Below, piece after piece: positions 36,027 to 44,557 of a DNA stretch of 64,000 nt. Every line of letters starts with the position of its first letter. Position 1 is the stretch's first letter. The DNA is from CAXPZW01 sp049594615 (GTDB lineage: Bacteria; Bacteroidota; Bacteroidia; Flavobacteriales_D; Sanyastnellaceae), in contig JBMYJR010000005.1 in assembly GCA_049594615.1 (NCBI GenBank), forward strand, positions 1 to 64,000, in the 5' to 3' direction. The notes under the pieces are model-generated. The model was given only the letters and a program-made list of their open reading frames with translations, made no database searches and was not told the DNA's origin. Both the position numbers and the translations under genes were made by a program.

Positions 36027-36498
36027 CGGATGCAAAGATTGCTTTTTTCAGAGCGCTGAGCGCGCGGTAAGTGCGGACTTTGGCGTTGTCCTCGCTTATG
36101 GCCAACAGGACACCCATTTCGGCAAAGCGGCGGCCTTCGAAGTAACGGAGCTCAATGAGCATGACCTGTTCTTCATTCAAAGCATTGAGTCCGTTGATCA
36201 GTCGTTGGCGCTGGTGGTCAGAGTGGTTGCCTTGTTCAAATTCGTCCAACAAGCGGTCCACCACTTGGGGTCCCAACGGCACCTCTGCGCGACGTTTGGC
36301 CTGGCGGAAGTGCATGTTGACCTCGTTGATGGCAATGCGCATGAGCCAAGCGCCGAGCCCCACGCCCCGATGCTTGTATTTACCAATGGCCGCAAGTGCC
36401 TTGCTGAAGGTCTGCGAGGTCAGGTCAGCCGCCAAATCCCTGTCTTTGACTCTACTCCACACAAAGCGGAACACCTCTTCAAAGTAGTGCTCATACAA
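36019..36498 (-). CDS. ECF-type RNA polymerase sigma factor
   Basis: The frame from a TTG at 36498 gives 159 residues with sigma region 2 (FRFVWSRV onward, ADLTSQTF) and region 4 (LNEEQVMLIELRYFEGRRFAEMG, ISEDNAKVRTYRALSALKK). Homology continues upstream in frame (LANEAKLIAAAQRDP, then LFAPLYEHYFEE), so the true start is earlier. No ATG, GTG or TTG lies in that stretch; CTG at 36570 or ATT at 36597 are the nearest candidates. It probably controls envelope genes in response to a signal relayed by the small membrane partner. Confidence 0.85.
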   Translation of the reverse strand: MYEHYFEEVFRFVWSRVKDRDLAADLTSQTFSKALAAIGKYKHRGVGLGAWLMRIAINEVNMHFRQAKRRAEVPLGPQVVDRLLDEFEQGNHSDHQRQRLINGLNALNEEQVMLIELRYFEGRRFAEMGVLLAISEDNAKVRTYRALSALKKAIFASDA

Positions 36499-36690
36499 CG
36501 GCGCAAACAGCCGCGGGTCGCGCTGGGCGGCGGCAATGAGTTTGGCTTCGTTTGCAAGTGGGGCGTTCAGGGTTAGCCGGGTTGGTACAGGTACAATGCC
36601 TGTTGGTCGTTTCGGAACACAATCTAAAAAAAGCGCCCAAGTGAAACCTTCCTAAGGGTGATCCGTATGGAGAAGGGAATTCAATGCTAC

Positions 36691-37065
36691 ATGTCTAAGT
36701 ATCTGCTTCTTGCCCTGATGGGAGCCCTCCCATTCGCCTCCCAAAACGACGTCGCGCGTTACGTGCTGCGCAAGCACGACAGCGGCAACCCGTATGTGGT
36801 GTTCTTCTGCAAAGGCGCCGACAACGAAAAGGTCAAGGAGGAACTTTACTACCCCAACGGCCAGCTCGAAAATGTCGGCCACTTTCTCAACGGGCTTGAA
36901 CATGGAGAATGGATCTACTACTGGCCCAATGGCGAGGTCATGTCCTTTGAGTATTACGAAAAAGGCAAAGAAGAAGGCCTGCACTACGAATGCAACGAAA
37001 AAGGCAAACGCATCCGCGAGACCGAATGGAAGCGCGGTGTGTTGGTTGCTCAGCGGGACGTCTAG
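36691..37065 (+). CDS. Exported MORN-type repeat protein
   Basis: A 124-residue protein with a short signal peptide (MSKYLLLALMGALPFASQ) and MORN-like repeats (YYPNGQLENVGHF, GEWIYYWPNGEV, EYYEKGKEEGLHYE), related to YwqK-type proteins. An upstream ATG at 36667 is possible. The location is probably periplasmic or surface; function is unknown. Its stop and that of pdeM are one base apart. Confidence 0.75.
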   Translation: MSKYLLLALMGALPFASQNDVARYVLRKHDSGNPYVVFFCKGADNEKVKEELYYPNGQLENVGHFLNGLEHGEWIYYWPNGEVMSFEYYEKGKEEGLHYECNEKGKRIRETEWKRGVLVAQRDV

Positions 37066-37066
37066 C

Positions 37067-37726
37067 TTAGACTCCAACCACCTTCTTGCCGGTGGATACA
37101 AACACCTGATCCCCTTTGATCGGACGCACGCGGTGGGTCCCGGTCATGCTCCCAAACGCAGGCAACACCGCCTGGTACTTCCCAAACCAAAAGCAGGGCA
37201 AGCGCATGTACTCTGATCCCGCCCCGCGCAAGGTGACTGCCGGGTGAATGTGCCCACACAAAATGTATTTGGTCTGGGGGCCATCTACGGGCTCGTGCAC
37301 CAATCGAAACGGTCCGCAATCCCAGGTGGTAACCACCTCCAATCCTTGCGAGGTGTATTGCGCGTCGTTCATGAACTCGTGGTTGCCTTTGACAAGGACC
37401 GCATGCACTTCCGGATAGTTGGCCTGAAAATCGGCAAACACGTCCCACTCTCGGTTGCGTTTGCTGTGGTAAAGGTCGCCCAAAAACACCACCGTCTCAG
37501 GCGTATACCGGTCGTACAGTATGGACAGGTTCCAACAGTTTTCTTGAAAGGCCCGCAACGGAACCGGAATGCCATTGGCCGCATAGTGGCCTGCCTTGCC
37601 TACATGGACATCGCTGACGATCAACGTATTTTTTCCAGGCCACCACACCGCACACAGCGGGTGGAGCTCCAGGTGCTCCCCTTGAATCTCTACTGACAGG
37701 GTATGGACGTGATCTTTTGGTTGCAT
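37067..37726 (-). CDS. pdeM: Metallophosphoesterase PdeM
   Basis: A 219-residue calcineurin-like enzyme of the ligase-associated DNA damage response endonuclease (PdeM) family. The five metal-binding motifs are in order: DVHVGKAGH, GDLYHSK, KGNHE, and GHIHP. It probably hydrolyses a phosphodiester with Mn2+. In other Bacteroidota pdeM is found with the DNA ligase and helicase; those partners are not adjacent here. Confidence 0.92.
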   Translation of the reverse strand: MQPKDHVHTLSVEIQGEHLELHPLCAVWWPGKNTLIVSDVHVGKAGHYAANGIPVPLRAFQENCWNLSILYDRYTPETVVFLGDLYHSKRNREWDVFADFQANYPEVHAVLVKGNHEFMNDAQYTSQGLEVVTTWDCGPFRLVHEPVDGPQTKYILCGHIHPAVTLRGAGSEYMRLPCFWFGKYQAVLPAFGSMTGTHRVRPIKGDQVFVSTGKKVVGV

Positions 37727-38140
37727 AACCGAATGAGGGTCTGGACGGATTCATGCATGGGCCCCAGCATCTGTTGGCTTTTTACATCCCAGATCACCGC
37801 GAAAATCAAGGAATGAATCGCAAGTAAAAATACCATGGGTCTGCACCATCTGCTCGGTACAACATGACTTTTTCATCCATACGGCACACGAATTACACAC
37901 GCGCGCTACAAGCAAAGCTGTCTCACTTTACTCGCTCGTGTTTTGCCTGATGCACATGCGCGCCTGTTCACACGACAGGGATGACGTTCTTCATCCCGAA
38001 ACGAATTCCATATCCATCGGAGTTTGTCCACATTTTTATTGTGGTACAAAAATTGTCTAACAAGATTCAAAACACCTTTTTTCCGATGTTTGACCTGCTC
38101 CGCGGAGCGTGTAAAGCATTTAACTCAAACCCTCTGTATC
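37727..38140. other. Promoter region between pdeM and the beta-barrel gene
   Basis: About 410 bases, noticeably richer in A and T than its neighbours. A TTTG (38089-38092) lies 19 bases upstream of a weak TAAAGCAT -7 region for the beta-barrel gene. Between them lies the perfect 12-base palindrome GCTCCGCGGAGC (38097-38108). A second perfect stem (GGGATGA / TCATCCC, 37978-37997) lies further upstream. No coding frame was credible. Confidence 0.5.
38097..38108. promoter_or_regulatory. Perfect palindrome in the spacer of a candidate promoter
   Basis: GCTCCGCGGAGC reads the same on both strands and sits between a TTTG and a TA-rich element spaced 19 bases apart, upstream of the DUF3575-like gene. 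A dimeric repressor could bind here; no regulator gene is identified. Confidence 0.4.
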
Positions 38141-38788
38141 ATGAATTTATTTAAAAAATTGGCGCTGCTTTCGGTTGCCACTTTCTGCCTGAGTGCAGGT
38201 GCACAGGCTCAACTGGACGTCAAGTTCAACTTCCTGGGCTTCCTTTTCAACCAATACCAAGTTGGTGGGGAGTATGTACTCTCAGAAGAAATGTCCACCG
38301 GTGCGTTCGCCAGTTACAGCGTATGGAACCTCGAAACCACCACCTTGGATGTCAACGGAAACCTTGTAAGTGAAGAATACAAGCTTACCGGTCTTTCTGT
38401 GATCCCAAATGTGCGTTTCTACTTCAACCCAGACGACGATTGTGACGGCTACTTTGCCGAGGGTTACCTCAAGTGGCGTCAACGTAAATCAACGAATCAG
38501 AGCATTTATGTGCCAGAAACCAATGCATTCGGTGGAACCGATTACACCTTGTATAACTATGACATCACCCAGAGCGCAACCGCACTCGGTGTAGGTTTTG
38601 GTCGCAAGTGGATGACCAATGTTGGTTTCTTCGCAGAGTCTTTCATTGGTATCGGGAAGAACCTCATTGAAAACACCAAATACTCGGAAGATGCCGTCAC
38701 AGAATACTACGAGGCAAACGACAATACTGACCTGAATTGGGCAGGTATTGACCTCCGTTTGGCCTTCAACGTAGGCTGGCGCTTCTAA
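38141..38788 (+). CDS. DUF3575-like outer-membrane beta-barrel protein
   Basis: A 215-residue exported protein (signal peptide MNLFKKLALLSVATFCLSAGAQA). The body is made of alternating short amphipathic strands (GGEYVLSEEMSTGAFASY, NVRFYFNP) ending with a C-terminal aromatic (NVGWRF), as expected for an outer-membrane barrel. DUF3575 is the best family match. Function is unknown; it is followed by a strong terminator. Confidence 0.8.
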   Translation: MNLFKKLALLSVATFCLSAGAQAQLDVKFNFLGFLFNQYQVGGEYVLSEEMSTGAFASYSVWNLETTTLDVNGNLVSEEYKLTGLSVIPNVRFYFNPDDDCDGYFAEGYLKWRQRKSTNQSIYVPETNAFGGTDYTLYNYDITQSATALGVGFGRKWMTNVGFFAESFIGIGKNLIENTKYSEDAVTEYYEANDNTDLNWAGIDLRLAFNVGWRF

Positions 38789-38811
38789 CAAGCAGTCGAT
38801 CTCATATCAAC

Positions 38812-38841
38812 AAGCCGTGCCCAGTGGGCACGGCTTTTTTT
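38812..38841 (+). terminator. Terminator of the DUF3575-like gene
   Basis: A nine-pair stem (GCCGTGCCC / GGGCACGGC) with a three-base loop is followed by seven T on the plus strand, starting 24 bases after the stop codon. Confidence 0.9.
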
Positions 38842-38934
38842 GTGTCTCTTTTCTCGGAAATCAGCTGCTCTACAGCACCCCCTAACCCGGATCGACCTGT
38901 CCCCAGCCCCTGAGCAACCTCGAGTAATGCCACA

Positions 38935-38965
38935 CAAAAAAACCGCGTCCAAATGGACGCGGTTT
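38935..38965 (-). terminator. Terminator of aconitase gene
   Basis: A perfect 11-bp stem (AAACCGCGTCC / GGACGCGGTTT) with an AAAT loop is followed by a run of T on the minus strand. It lies 23 bases from the aconitase stop and faces the plus-strand terminator at 38812. Confidence 0.9.
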
Positions 38966-38987
38966 TCAGTATCACAAAAGACAGGTC

Positions 38988-41252
38988 TTAGCCCTGTTGT
39001 TGCTTGATCAGGTTCAAAGCAGAACCGGCGCGGAACCACGCAATTTGTTGCTCGTTGTACGTGTGATTGGTTTCAATCACATCCGATGAGCCATCAGCGT
39101 GTACCGCCTCAATCTTGATGGTGCGGCCAGGAGTAAACTGATCCAAATCCAAGAAGTTAAAGGTGTCGTCCTCCTGGATCTTGTCGTAGTCGCCTTCGTT
39201 CACAAAGGTGAGCCCCAGCATGCCCTGCTTCTTGAGGTTGGTCTCGTGGATGCGGGCAAAGCTCTTCACCAACACAGCGCGTACGCCCAAATGGCGTGGC
39301 TGCATGGCGGCGTGCTCACGCGATGAACCCTCGCCGTAGTTGCTGTCGCCCACCACCAGGGTAGGCACGCCAGCAGCCTTGTATGCGCGTTGCACCGCAG
39401 GTACTTCGCCATACGAGCCGTCGAGTTGGTTCTTCACCTTGTTGGTATCCATGTTGTAGGCATTCACCGCACCGGTCAGGGTATTGTTGGAGATGTTGTC
39501 CAGGTGGCCGCGGAAGCGCAACCACGGGCCGGCCATCGAAATGTGGTCGGTGGTGCACTTGCCGTGGGCCTTGATCAGCAGCTTGGCGCCGGTGATGTTC
39601 TGGCCATTCCAAGGGGCAAACGGGGTGAGCAGCTCGAGGCGCTCGCTGTCATCTTTGACCACCACTTGCACGCCGCTGCCGTCCTCGGCGGGCGCTTGGT
39701 AACCACGGTCTTCAACGGCAAAACCAGCTGCGGGAAGCTCGTGGCCCGAAGGCTCCTCGAGTTTCACTTGTTCGCCTTTAGTGTTGGTGAGGGTGTCTGT
39801 GATGGGGTTAAAATCCAGAGTTCCGGCAATCGCCAAGGCGGTCACCAGCTCTGGGCTGCCCACAAAGGCGTGGGTGTTGGGGTTGCCGTCCGCACGCTTC
39901 GAGAAGTTGCGGTTGAACGAGTGAACGATGGTGTTCTTCTCTTTCTTCTCGGCGCCCTCGCGTGCCCATTGGCCAATGCAAGGACCACAAGCGTTGGCAA
40001 ATACGCTCGCGCCCAACTTATCGAAGGTGTCGATGAAGCCGTCGCGCTCGATGGTGTAACGCACTTGCTCTGAACCTGGAGTGATGGTGAACTTGGCTTG
40101 GGTGTCCAGGCCTTTGTCCAGGGCTTGCTCGGCAATCGAGGCCGAGCGCGAGATGTCTTCGTACGAAGAGTTGGTGCACGAACCGATCAGGCCGACCTCC
40201 ACTTTGGTGGGCCATCCGTTGGCGCGGGCCACCTCACCCATTTTTGAAATGGGGGTAGCGATGTCTGGCGAGAACGGGCCGTTCAAGTGCGGCTCGAGTT
40301 CGCTCAGGTTGATTTCAATGACTTGGTCGAAGTACTGCTCGGGGTTGGCGTACACCTCGGGGTCACCGGTGAGGTGCTCCTTGACGGTGTCGGCCAGCTC
40401 AGCCACATCGGCGCGGTCGGTGGCGCGCAGGTAGCGGGCCATGCTGTCGTCGTACCCGAAGGTCGAGGTGGTGGCGCCGATCTCAGCACCCATATTGCAG
40501 ATGGTGCCTTTACCGGTGCACGAGAGGTTCTCAGCCCCTTCGCCGAAGTATTCTACGATGGCACCGGTTCCACCTTTTACAGTCAGGATACCGGCCACCT
40601 TGAGGATCACGTCCTTGGCGCTGGTCCAGCCGTTCAAGCGGCCGGTCAGCTTGACGCCAATCAGTTTGGGGAATTTTAGCTCCCACGGCATGCCTGCCAT
40701 CACGTCCACCGCATCAGCTCCGCCAACACCGACGGCCACCATGCCCAAACCACCTGCATTCACAGTGTGGCTGTCGGTACCGATCATCATACCGCCGGGG
40801 AAGGCATAGTTCTCAAGTACCACTTGGTGGATGATGCCTGCGCCGGGCTTCCAGAAGCCTACGCCGTATTTGTTGGACACCGACTCCAAGAAGTTGAACA
40901 CCTCGTTGTTGCCATTGATGGCCGCCTGCAGGTCCTTATCGGCGCCGATTCGGGCTTGGATCAAGTGGTCGCAGTGCACCGTCGAAGGCACTGCCGCTTT
41001 GGCTTTACCGGCTTGCATGAACTGCAGCAGGGCCATTTGTGCGGTGGCGTCTTGCATGGCCACACGGTCAGGAGCGAAGTCCACGTAGCTGCCGCCACGG
41101 GTGTAGCTCTCGGTGGCGTTGCCTTGCCAAAGGTGGTTATAGAGGATTTTCTCGGCCAGTGTGAGGGGCTTGCCAACGGCTTCGCGCGCTTGCGCAATGC
41201 GGCCAGGCATCCGTTCGTACACGGCTCGGATCATGTCGATGTCAAAAGCCAT
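38988..41252 (-). CDS. acn: Aconitate hydratase
   Basis: A 754-residue aconitase of the mitochondrial-like type, interconverting citrate and isocitrate. Cluster cysteines lie in GSCTNSS and NACGPCIGQW, and the substrate-binding segments GTDSHTVNAGG and GDSNYGEGSSREHAA are present. It feeds the icd product step seen elsewhere in the window. A near-match -7 box (TAAATTCG) lies about 45 bases upstream. Confidence 0.97.
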   Translation of the reverse strand: MAFDIDMIRAVYERMPGRIAQAREAVGKPLTLAEKILYNHLWQGNATESYTRGGSYVDFAPDRVAMQDATAQMALLQFMQAGKAKAAVPSTVHCDHLIQARIGADKDLQAAINGNNEVFNFLESVSNKYGVGFWKPGAGIIHQVVLENYAFPGGMMIGTDSHTVNAGGLGMVAVGVGGADAVDVMAGMPWELKFPKLIGVKLTGRLNGWTSAKDVILKVAGILTVKGGTGAIVEYFGEGAENLSCTGKGTICNMGAEIGATTSTFGYDDSMARYLRATDRADVAELADTVKEHLTGDPEVYANPEQYFDQVIEINLSELEPHLNGPFSPDIATPISKMGEVARANGWPTKVEVGLIGSCTNSSYEDISRSASIAEQALDKGLDTQAKFTITPGSEQVRYTIERDGFIDTFDKLGASVFANACGPCIGQWAREGAEKKEKNTIVHSFNRNFSKRADGNPNTHAFVGSPELVTALAIAGTLDFNPITDTLTNTKGEQVKLEEPSGHELPAAGFAVEDRGYQAPAEDGSGVQVVVKDDSERLELLTPFAPWNGQNITGAKLLIKAHGKCTTDHISMAGPWLRFRGHLDNISNNTLTGAVNAYNMDTNKVKNQLDGSYGEVPAVQRAYKAAGVPTLVVGDSNYGEGSSREHAAMQPRHLGVRAVLVKSFARIHETNLKKQGMLGLTFVNEGDYDKIQEDDTFNFLDLDQFTPGRTIKIEAVHADGSSDVIETNHTYNEQQIAWFRAGSALNLIKQQQG

Positions 41253-41407
41253 AAATCAGAGGTTATCAGTGGACGATCAAAAAGATCGATGCGGCGCGAA
41301 TTTACAAATTCTCATGCCCTGATTCGCCCCTGATTCCGGTAGATTTCGCCCGCCGGTATGATTTCAAAATTTATCACATCTCTCCCCTACCTCAGCGGCG
41401 TCCTGCC

Positions 41408-41415
41408 TACATTTG
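41408..41415 (+). promoter_or_regulatory. -7 promoter box of the MacB-type permease gene
   Basis: TACATTTG is an exact TAnnTTTG match ending four bases before the ATG at 41419. That leaves no room for a leader, so the transcript is predicted to be leaderless. Confidence 0.6.
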
Positions 41416-41418
41416 AGC

Positions 41419-42669
41419 ATGCCCTTGTTGTCCGCCAAAAGCGCCGAAAACTTCAAAGTCGCCCTGCACTCCATCCGTTCTCAGAAGGGACGTACTGCGC
41501 TCACGGTCTTGATGATCGTGCTGGGCATCATGGCGCTGGTGACCTTCAACACGGCCAAGGAGGCATTGCAATCCAAGATTTTCTCGGAGTTCTCGGCCAT
41601 GGGTTCCAACACCTTCACCGTGCGCTCGGGCCGGGGGGGCATGTTTGGCGGCCAAGGCGGCGTGCGACGCAAGGAAAACGACAACATCTCTTACGACCAA
41701 GCCCGCCGCTTCACCCGGGAGTTTCCTGAAGGGGCCTTGGTGAGTATGAGTGCCTATGCCAGCGGGGCCAGCGTGGTCAAACACCGCAGCAACAAAACCA
41801 ATCCCAATGTCCAGGTTATCGGCGGCGACGGCGATTACATTGAGCTCTCCGGCTATGCAATCAGCGAGGGCCGCAACTTCTCCGAGACCGACATCCGGTT
41901 GGGCAACAACGCAGTCATCCTAGGAGCGGAGGTGGTCGAAAAGCTCTTTCCCGATGACCGCAAAGCCCTCGACAAGGAGGTGTCCATCGGCAGCTTCAAG
42001 TACCTGGTGGTGGGCGTGCTGGAAGCAAAAGGCGCCAGTTTTGGATTCTCCCAGGACAACCAGTGTTTGATTCCGGTGTCCAACCTCAAAAAGAACTTTG
42101 GCAGCACCCGTACCGACTACAGCATCAACGTGCGGGTCTTCGACAACAAAACCCTCGAACGCTTCATCGACGAGGCCTACGGGCTGATGGGTGCCATCCG
42201 TGGCGACCTGCTCGAACCCGAATCCACCTTCCAAATCCGCAAAAGCGACGCCATGGCCAGCGACATGAACGAGGCCGTAGATTCGGTGGGTGTTGGGGTG
42301 ACCGTCATCGGGTACATCACCTTGTTTGGTGCAGCCATCGGGCTGATGAACATCATGCTGGTTTCGGTCACCGAACGCACCCGTGAAATTGGAGTGCGCA
42401 AAGCACTGGGGGCCAGCAGTAAAACCGTGATGCGCCAATTCCTGGCAGAAGCGGTGGTCATTGGACAAATCGGTGGGGTCTTAGGCACCCTCTTTGGGGT
42501 GTTGGCCGGCAACGCGGTCTCGCTGTTTTTGAGCACACCTTTTACCGTTCCGTGGGGATGGATCTTGACCGGCACCCTCTCGTGTTTCATCATGAGTGTG
42601 CTCAGCGGCTATTTCCCCGCGCGCAAGGCCGCCCGCCTCGAACCCATCGATGCACTGCGCTACGAGTAA
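41419..42669 (+). CDS. MacB-type ABC transporter permease
   Basis: A 416-residue permease with an N-terminal helix (TALTVLMIVLGIMALVTF), a MacB periplasmic core domain (about residues 50-260) and a C-terminal FtsX block (GAAIGLMNIMLVSVTERTREIG, then VRKALGA). It would couple with a MacB-type ATPase in export or envelope stress, but no ATPase gene is nearby. The ATG is immediately after a perfect -7 box. Confidence 0.9.
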   Translation: MPLLSAKSAENFKVALHSIRSQKGRTALTVLMIVLGIMALVTFNTAKEALQSKIFSEFSAMGSNTFTVRSGRGGMFGGQGGVRRKENDNISYDQARRFTREFPEGALVSMSAYASGASVVKHRSNKTNPNVQVIGGDGDYIELSGYAISEGRNFSETDIRLGNNAVILGAEVVEKLFPDDRKALDKEVSIGSFKYLVVGVLEAKGASFGFSQDNQCLIPVSNLKKNFGSTRTDYSINVRVFDNKTLERFIDEAYGLMGAIRGDLLEPESTFQIRKSDAMASDMNEAVDSVGVGVTVIGYITLFGAAIGLMNIMLVSVTERTREIGVRKALGASSKTVMRQFLAEAVVIGQIGGVLGTLFGVLAGNAVSLFLSTPFTVPWGWILTGTLSCFIMSVLSGYFPARKAARLEPIDALRYE

Positions 42670-42716
42670 CTGTGACCCCGAATTTGCCATCTTTGGGCTT
42701 CACCAACCGAATTGCC

Positions 42717-43220
42717 ATGCGCTGGATTGTCCTGCCCCTGTTTTTGCTCTCTTCCACCCTCTTTGCCCAAACCGAACCCACGCCGCGTGAGCAGGCCTAC
42801 GCCTCGTTTGACGCCCTGCTCGGCACCTGGGAAATCGAAGCGTTCTTTTTGGACGGTACCAAATTCGAGCAGAAGTTCGAGATCGTGCGAGGGGTGCAAG
42901 GCGCGGTGTACAAGTGCACCACCTGGCAAAAAGACGACGCCGGCCACTACCAACTCAAAAGCGAAGGCATCCGCGCTTGGGACGAAAGCGCCCGCGCCAT
43001 GAAGTTCTGGGACTTTGGGATAGACGGTACCATCACCACCGGCAGCGTGGCCTTCGACGGCGAAAACATCCTCTACATCTACGACTACGGCGGCGAGATC
43101 CTTACCGACTACTTTGGCTTTGAACGCGACGGACTCTACGAGTACATCATCGGGGTCAAAGACGGGCGCCAATGGCCCACGTTGTACTGCAACGGCGGGG
43201 TCAAGCGCGTGACTCAGTGA
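42717..43220 (+). CDS. Secreted lipocalin-like protein of unknown function
   Basis: A 167-residue exported protein (signal peptide MRWIVLPLFLLSSTLFAQ) with a GTWEIEA start and beta-rich sequence reminiscent of DUF1579/nitrobindin-like barrels. Confident family assignment is not possible. Its last seven bases overlap the stop region of the convergent S51 gene. Confidence 0.65.
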   Translation: MRWIVLPLFLLSSTLFAQTEPTPREQAYASFDALLGTWEIEAFFLDGTKFEQKFEIVRGVQGAVYKCTTWQKDDAGHYQLKSEGIRAWDESARAMKFWDFGIDGTITTGSVAFDGENILYIYDYGGEILTDYFGFERDGLYEYIIGVKDGRQWPTLYCNGGVKRVTQ

Positions 43221-44557
43221 GCCACCTGCACGCGTTGCGCAGCGCTGCCTGCACGCAAGAAGTACGTACCAGACGCCAAGTCCTGCACGTCAACAACAGT
43301 GGTTTCACCGGTTGAAGTGCCTTCCACTACCACGCGTCCGCTTGCATCGCTCAAGCGCCATGGGATTCCAGACGGGAATGCTGCACTGAACCCGGTGTTG
43401 GCTGGGTTGGGGTACACGTCCATGGTCTGAGGGGTGCCCGTGACCTCATCCACATGGATGGGGAATCCACAGGCCGGTGCCTCGTCCACATCTTCCGTGA
43501 ACAGCTCACCTTCGATCACCCACCAACGCTGCCATTGGTAGCCTTCCACGCTGTTGCCGTTCCACTGCAACTCCACCAAGGTGCCCTGCTCAGTGCCGGC
43601 CACGCGTAGGACGTTGACGGCGTTCTCGCCCTGGTTCCAGGTCAGCGGCTGGCCGGGCTCCAAGACCTCGGGCAGGTATTCCGAAGGATCCCCCCCGGTC
43701 GTATACGCGCAGTTGGGGAAGATCAGATAGGCGTAGTCGTCGTACACGGGGTACTCGCCATACACCTTGAACAGCGGCAGTTCCCAGATGCCCCACCACA
43801 CGTCAATTTCAGCGGTGAAGGCAGTGTACTCCTCGCAGCCTATGGCCATTTGGTACTCCCCCCAATCGCCATCGACCTCGGCTAACGCCAACTTGCGGGC
43901 GAAAAACGCCAGCAATCGCCCTTTGCGGTCCGGGTCGTCCAAGTGGGTATCGGTGACGGTGGTCCACCACACGTTGGGTGAGGTCAAAAAGTCGTTGTGA
44001 CCCAGGGTCATGTAGGTGTTGAACGGATCTTCCAAGGCTTCGTCTGAATACACGGTGCCGTTCTCGGCAGAGAAGTAGGTCTCGCTCAAAATGGCCATGC
44101 CGGCGCTGGTACCGCCAATGGGGCCTTCGTGGTTGTTGAGCAGGTCTTCAATGGCGTTGTCCTTCCAATACTCCACATATACCGACTGGTCGCCGCCGGC
44201 AATGAAAATGGCCTCGGCATTCGCGATTTGGGTTTGCACGTAGTCATCACCAGCGGCCGAGGCGTCATTGAAGACGATGGTCTCTACAGAGTTGACCGTG
44301 ATGCCCAAGTCTGCGTACAGGTAGTCGTTGTAGCCGTCGCTGCCCGATGCGCGCAGCACCACCACATCGCCCCCGTCGGCAGCGCTCAAAAAGCTGATCA
44401 TGGCCGCGTCACTGTCCCCGCCCCCGCCGGCCAGGACGGTGCGGTTGAAAGGTTCGGTTTCTACGTCTGCCACGTCGCCCACCAAATAACTGGTGTAACT
44501 CTGGGCAGAGGCGGCTGCCGCGAGTGCGGCAAACATCAAGCTCACAAGTGTTTTCAT
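43214..44557 (-). CDS. Secreted S51 peptidase (cyanophycinase-like) with T9SS sorting domain
   Basis: A 447-residue secreted protein. The serine nucleophile is Ser151 in GGTSAGMA, after the AGGDQSVYV segment, as in peptidase family S51 (cyanophycinase, aspartyl dipeptidase E). The C-terminal part holds a T9SS type A domain (MDVYPNPANTGF ... GTYFLRA). It should release aspartyl-arginine dipeptides from cyanophycin or similar peptides, which is inferred from family. Its start overlaps the second S51 gene by four bases, so the pair is coupled. Confidence 0.85.
   Translation of the reverse strand: MKTLVSLMFAALAAAASAQSYTSYLVGDVADVETEPFNRTVLAGGGGDSDAAMISFLSAADGGDVVVLRASGSDGYNDYLYADLGITVNSVETIVFNDASAAGDDYVQTQIANAEAIFIAGGDQSVYVEYWKDNAIEDLLNNHEGPIGGTSAGMAILSETYFSAENGTVYSDEALEDPFNTYMTLGHNDFLTSPNVWWTTVTDTHLDDPDRKGRLLAFFARKLALAEVDGDWGEYQMAIGCEEYTAFTAEIDVWWGIWELPLFKVYGEYPVYDDYAYLIFPNCAYTTGGDPSEYLPEVLEPGQPLTWNQGENAVNVLRVAGTEQGTLVELQWNGNSVEGYQWQRWWVIEGELFTEDVDEAPACGFPIHVDEVTGTPQTMDVYPNPANTGFSAAFPSGIPWRLSDASGRVVVEGTSTGETTVVDVQDLASGTYFLRAGSAAQRVQVAH

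Noticed and set aside
37978..37997. Perfect stem GGGATGA/TCATCCC as a terminator.
   Set aside because: No T-run on either strand and no transcript end is expected here.
16171..41399. A 17-base exact repeat (TCCCCTACCTCAGCGGC) near 16171 and 41383.
   Set aside because: One pair of this length in 64 kb is close to chance expectation, and the two contexts differ. It is not treated as a repeat element.
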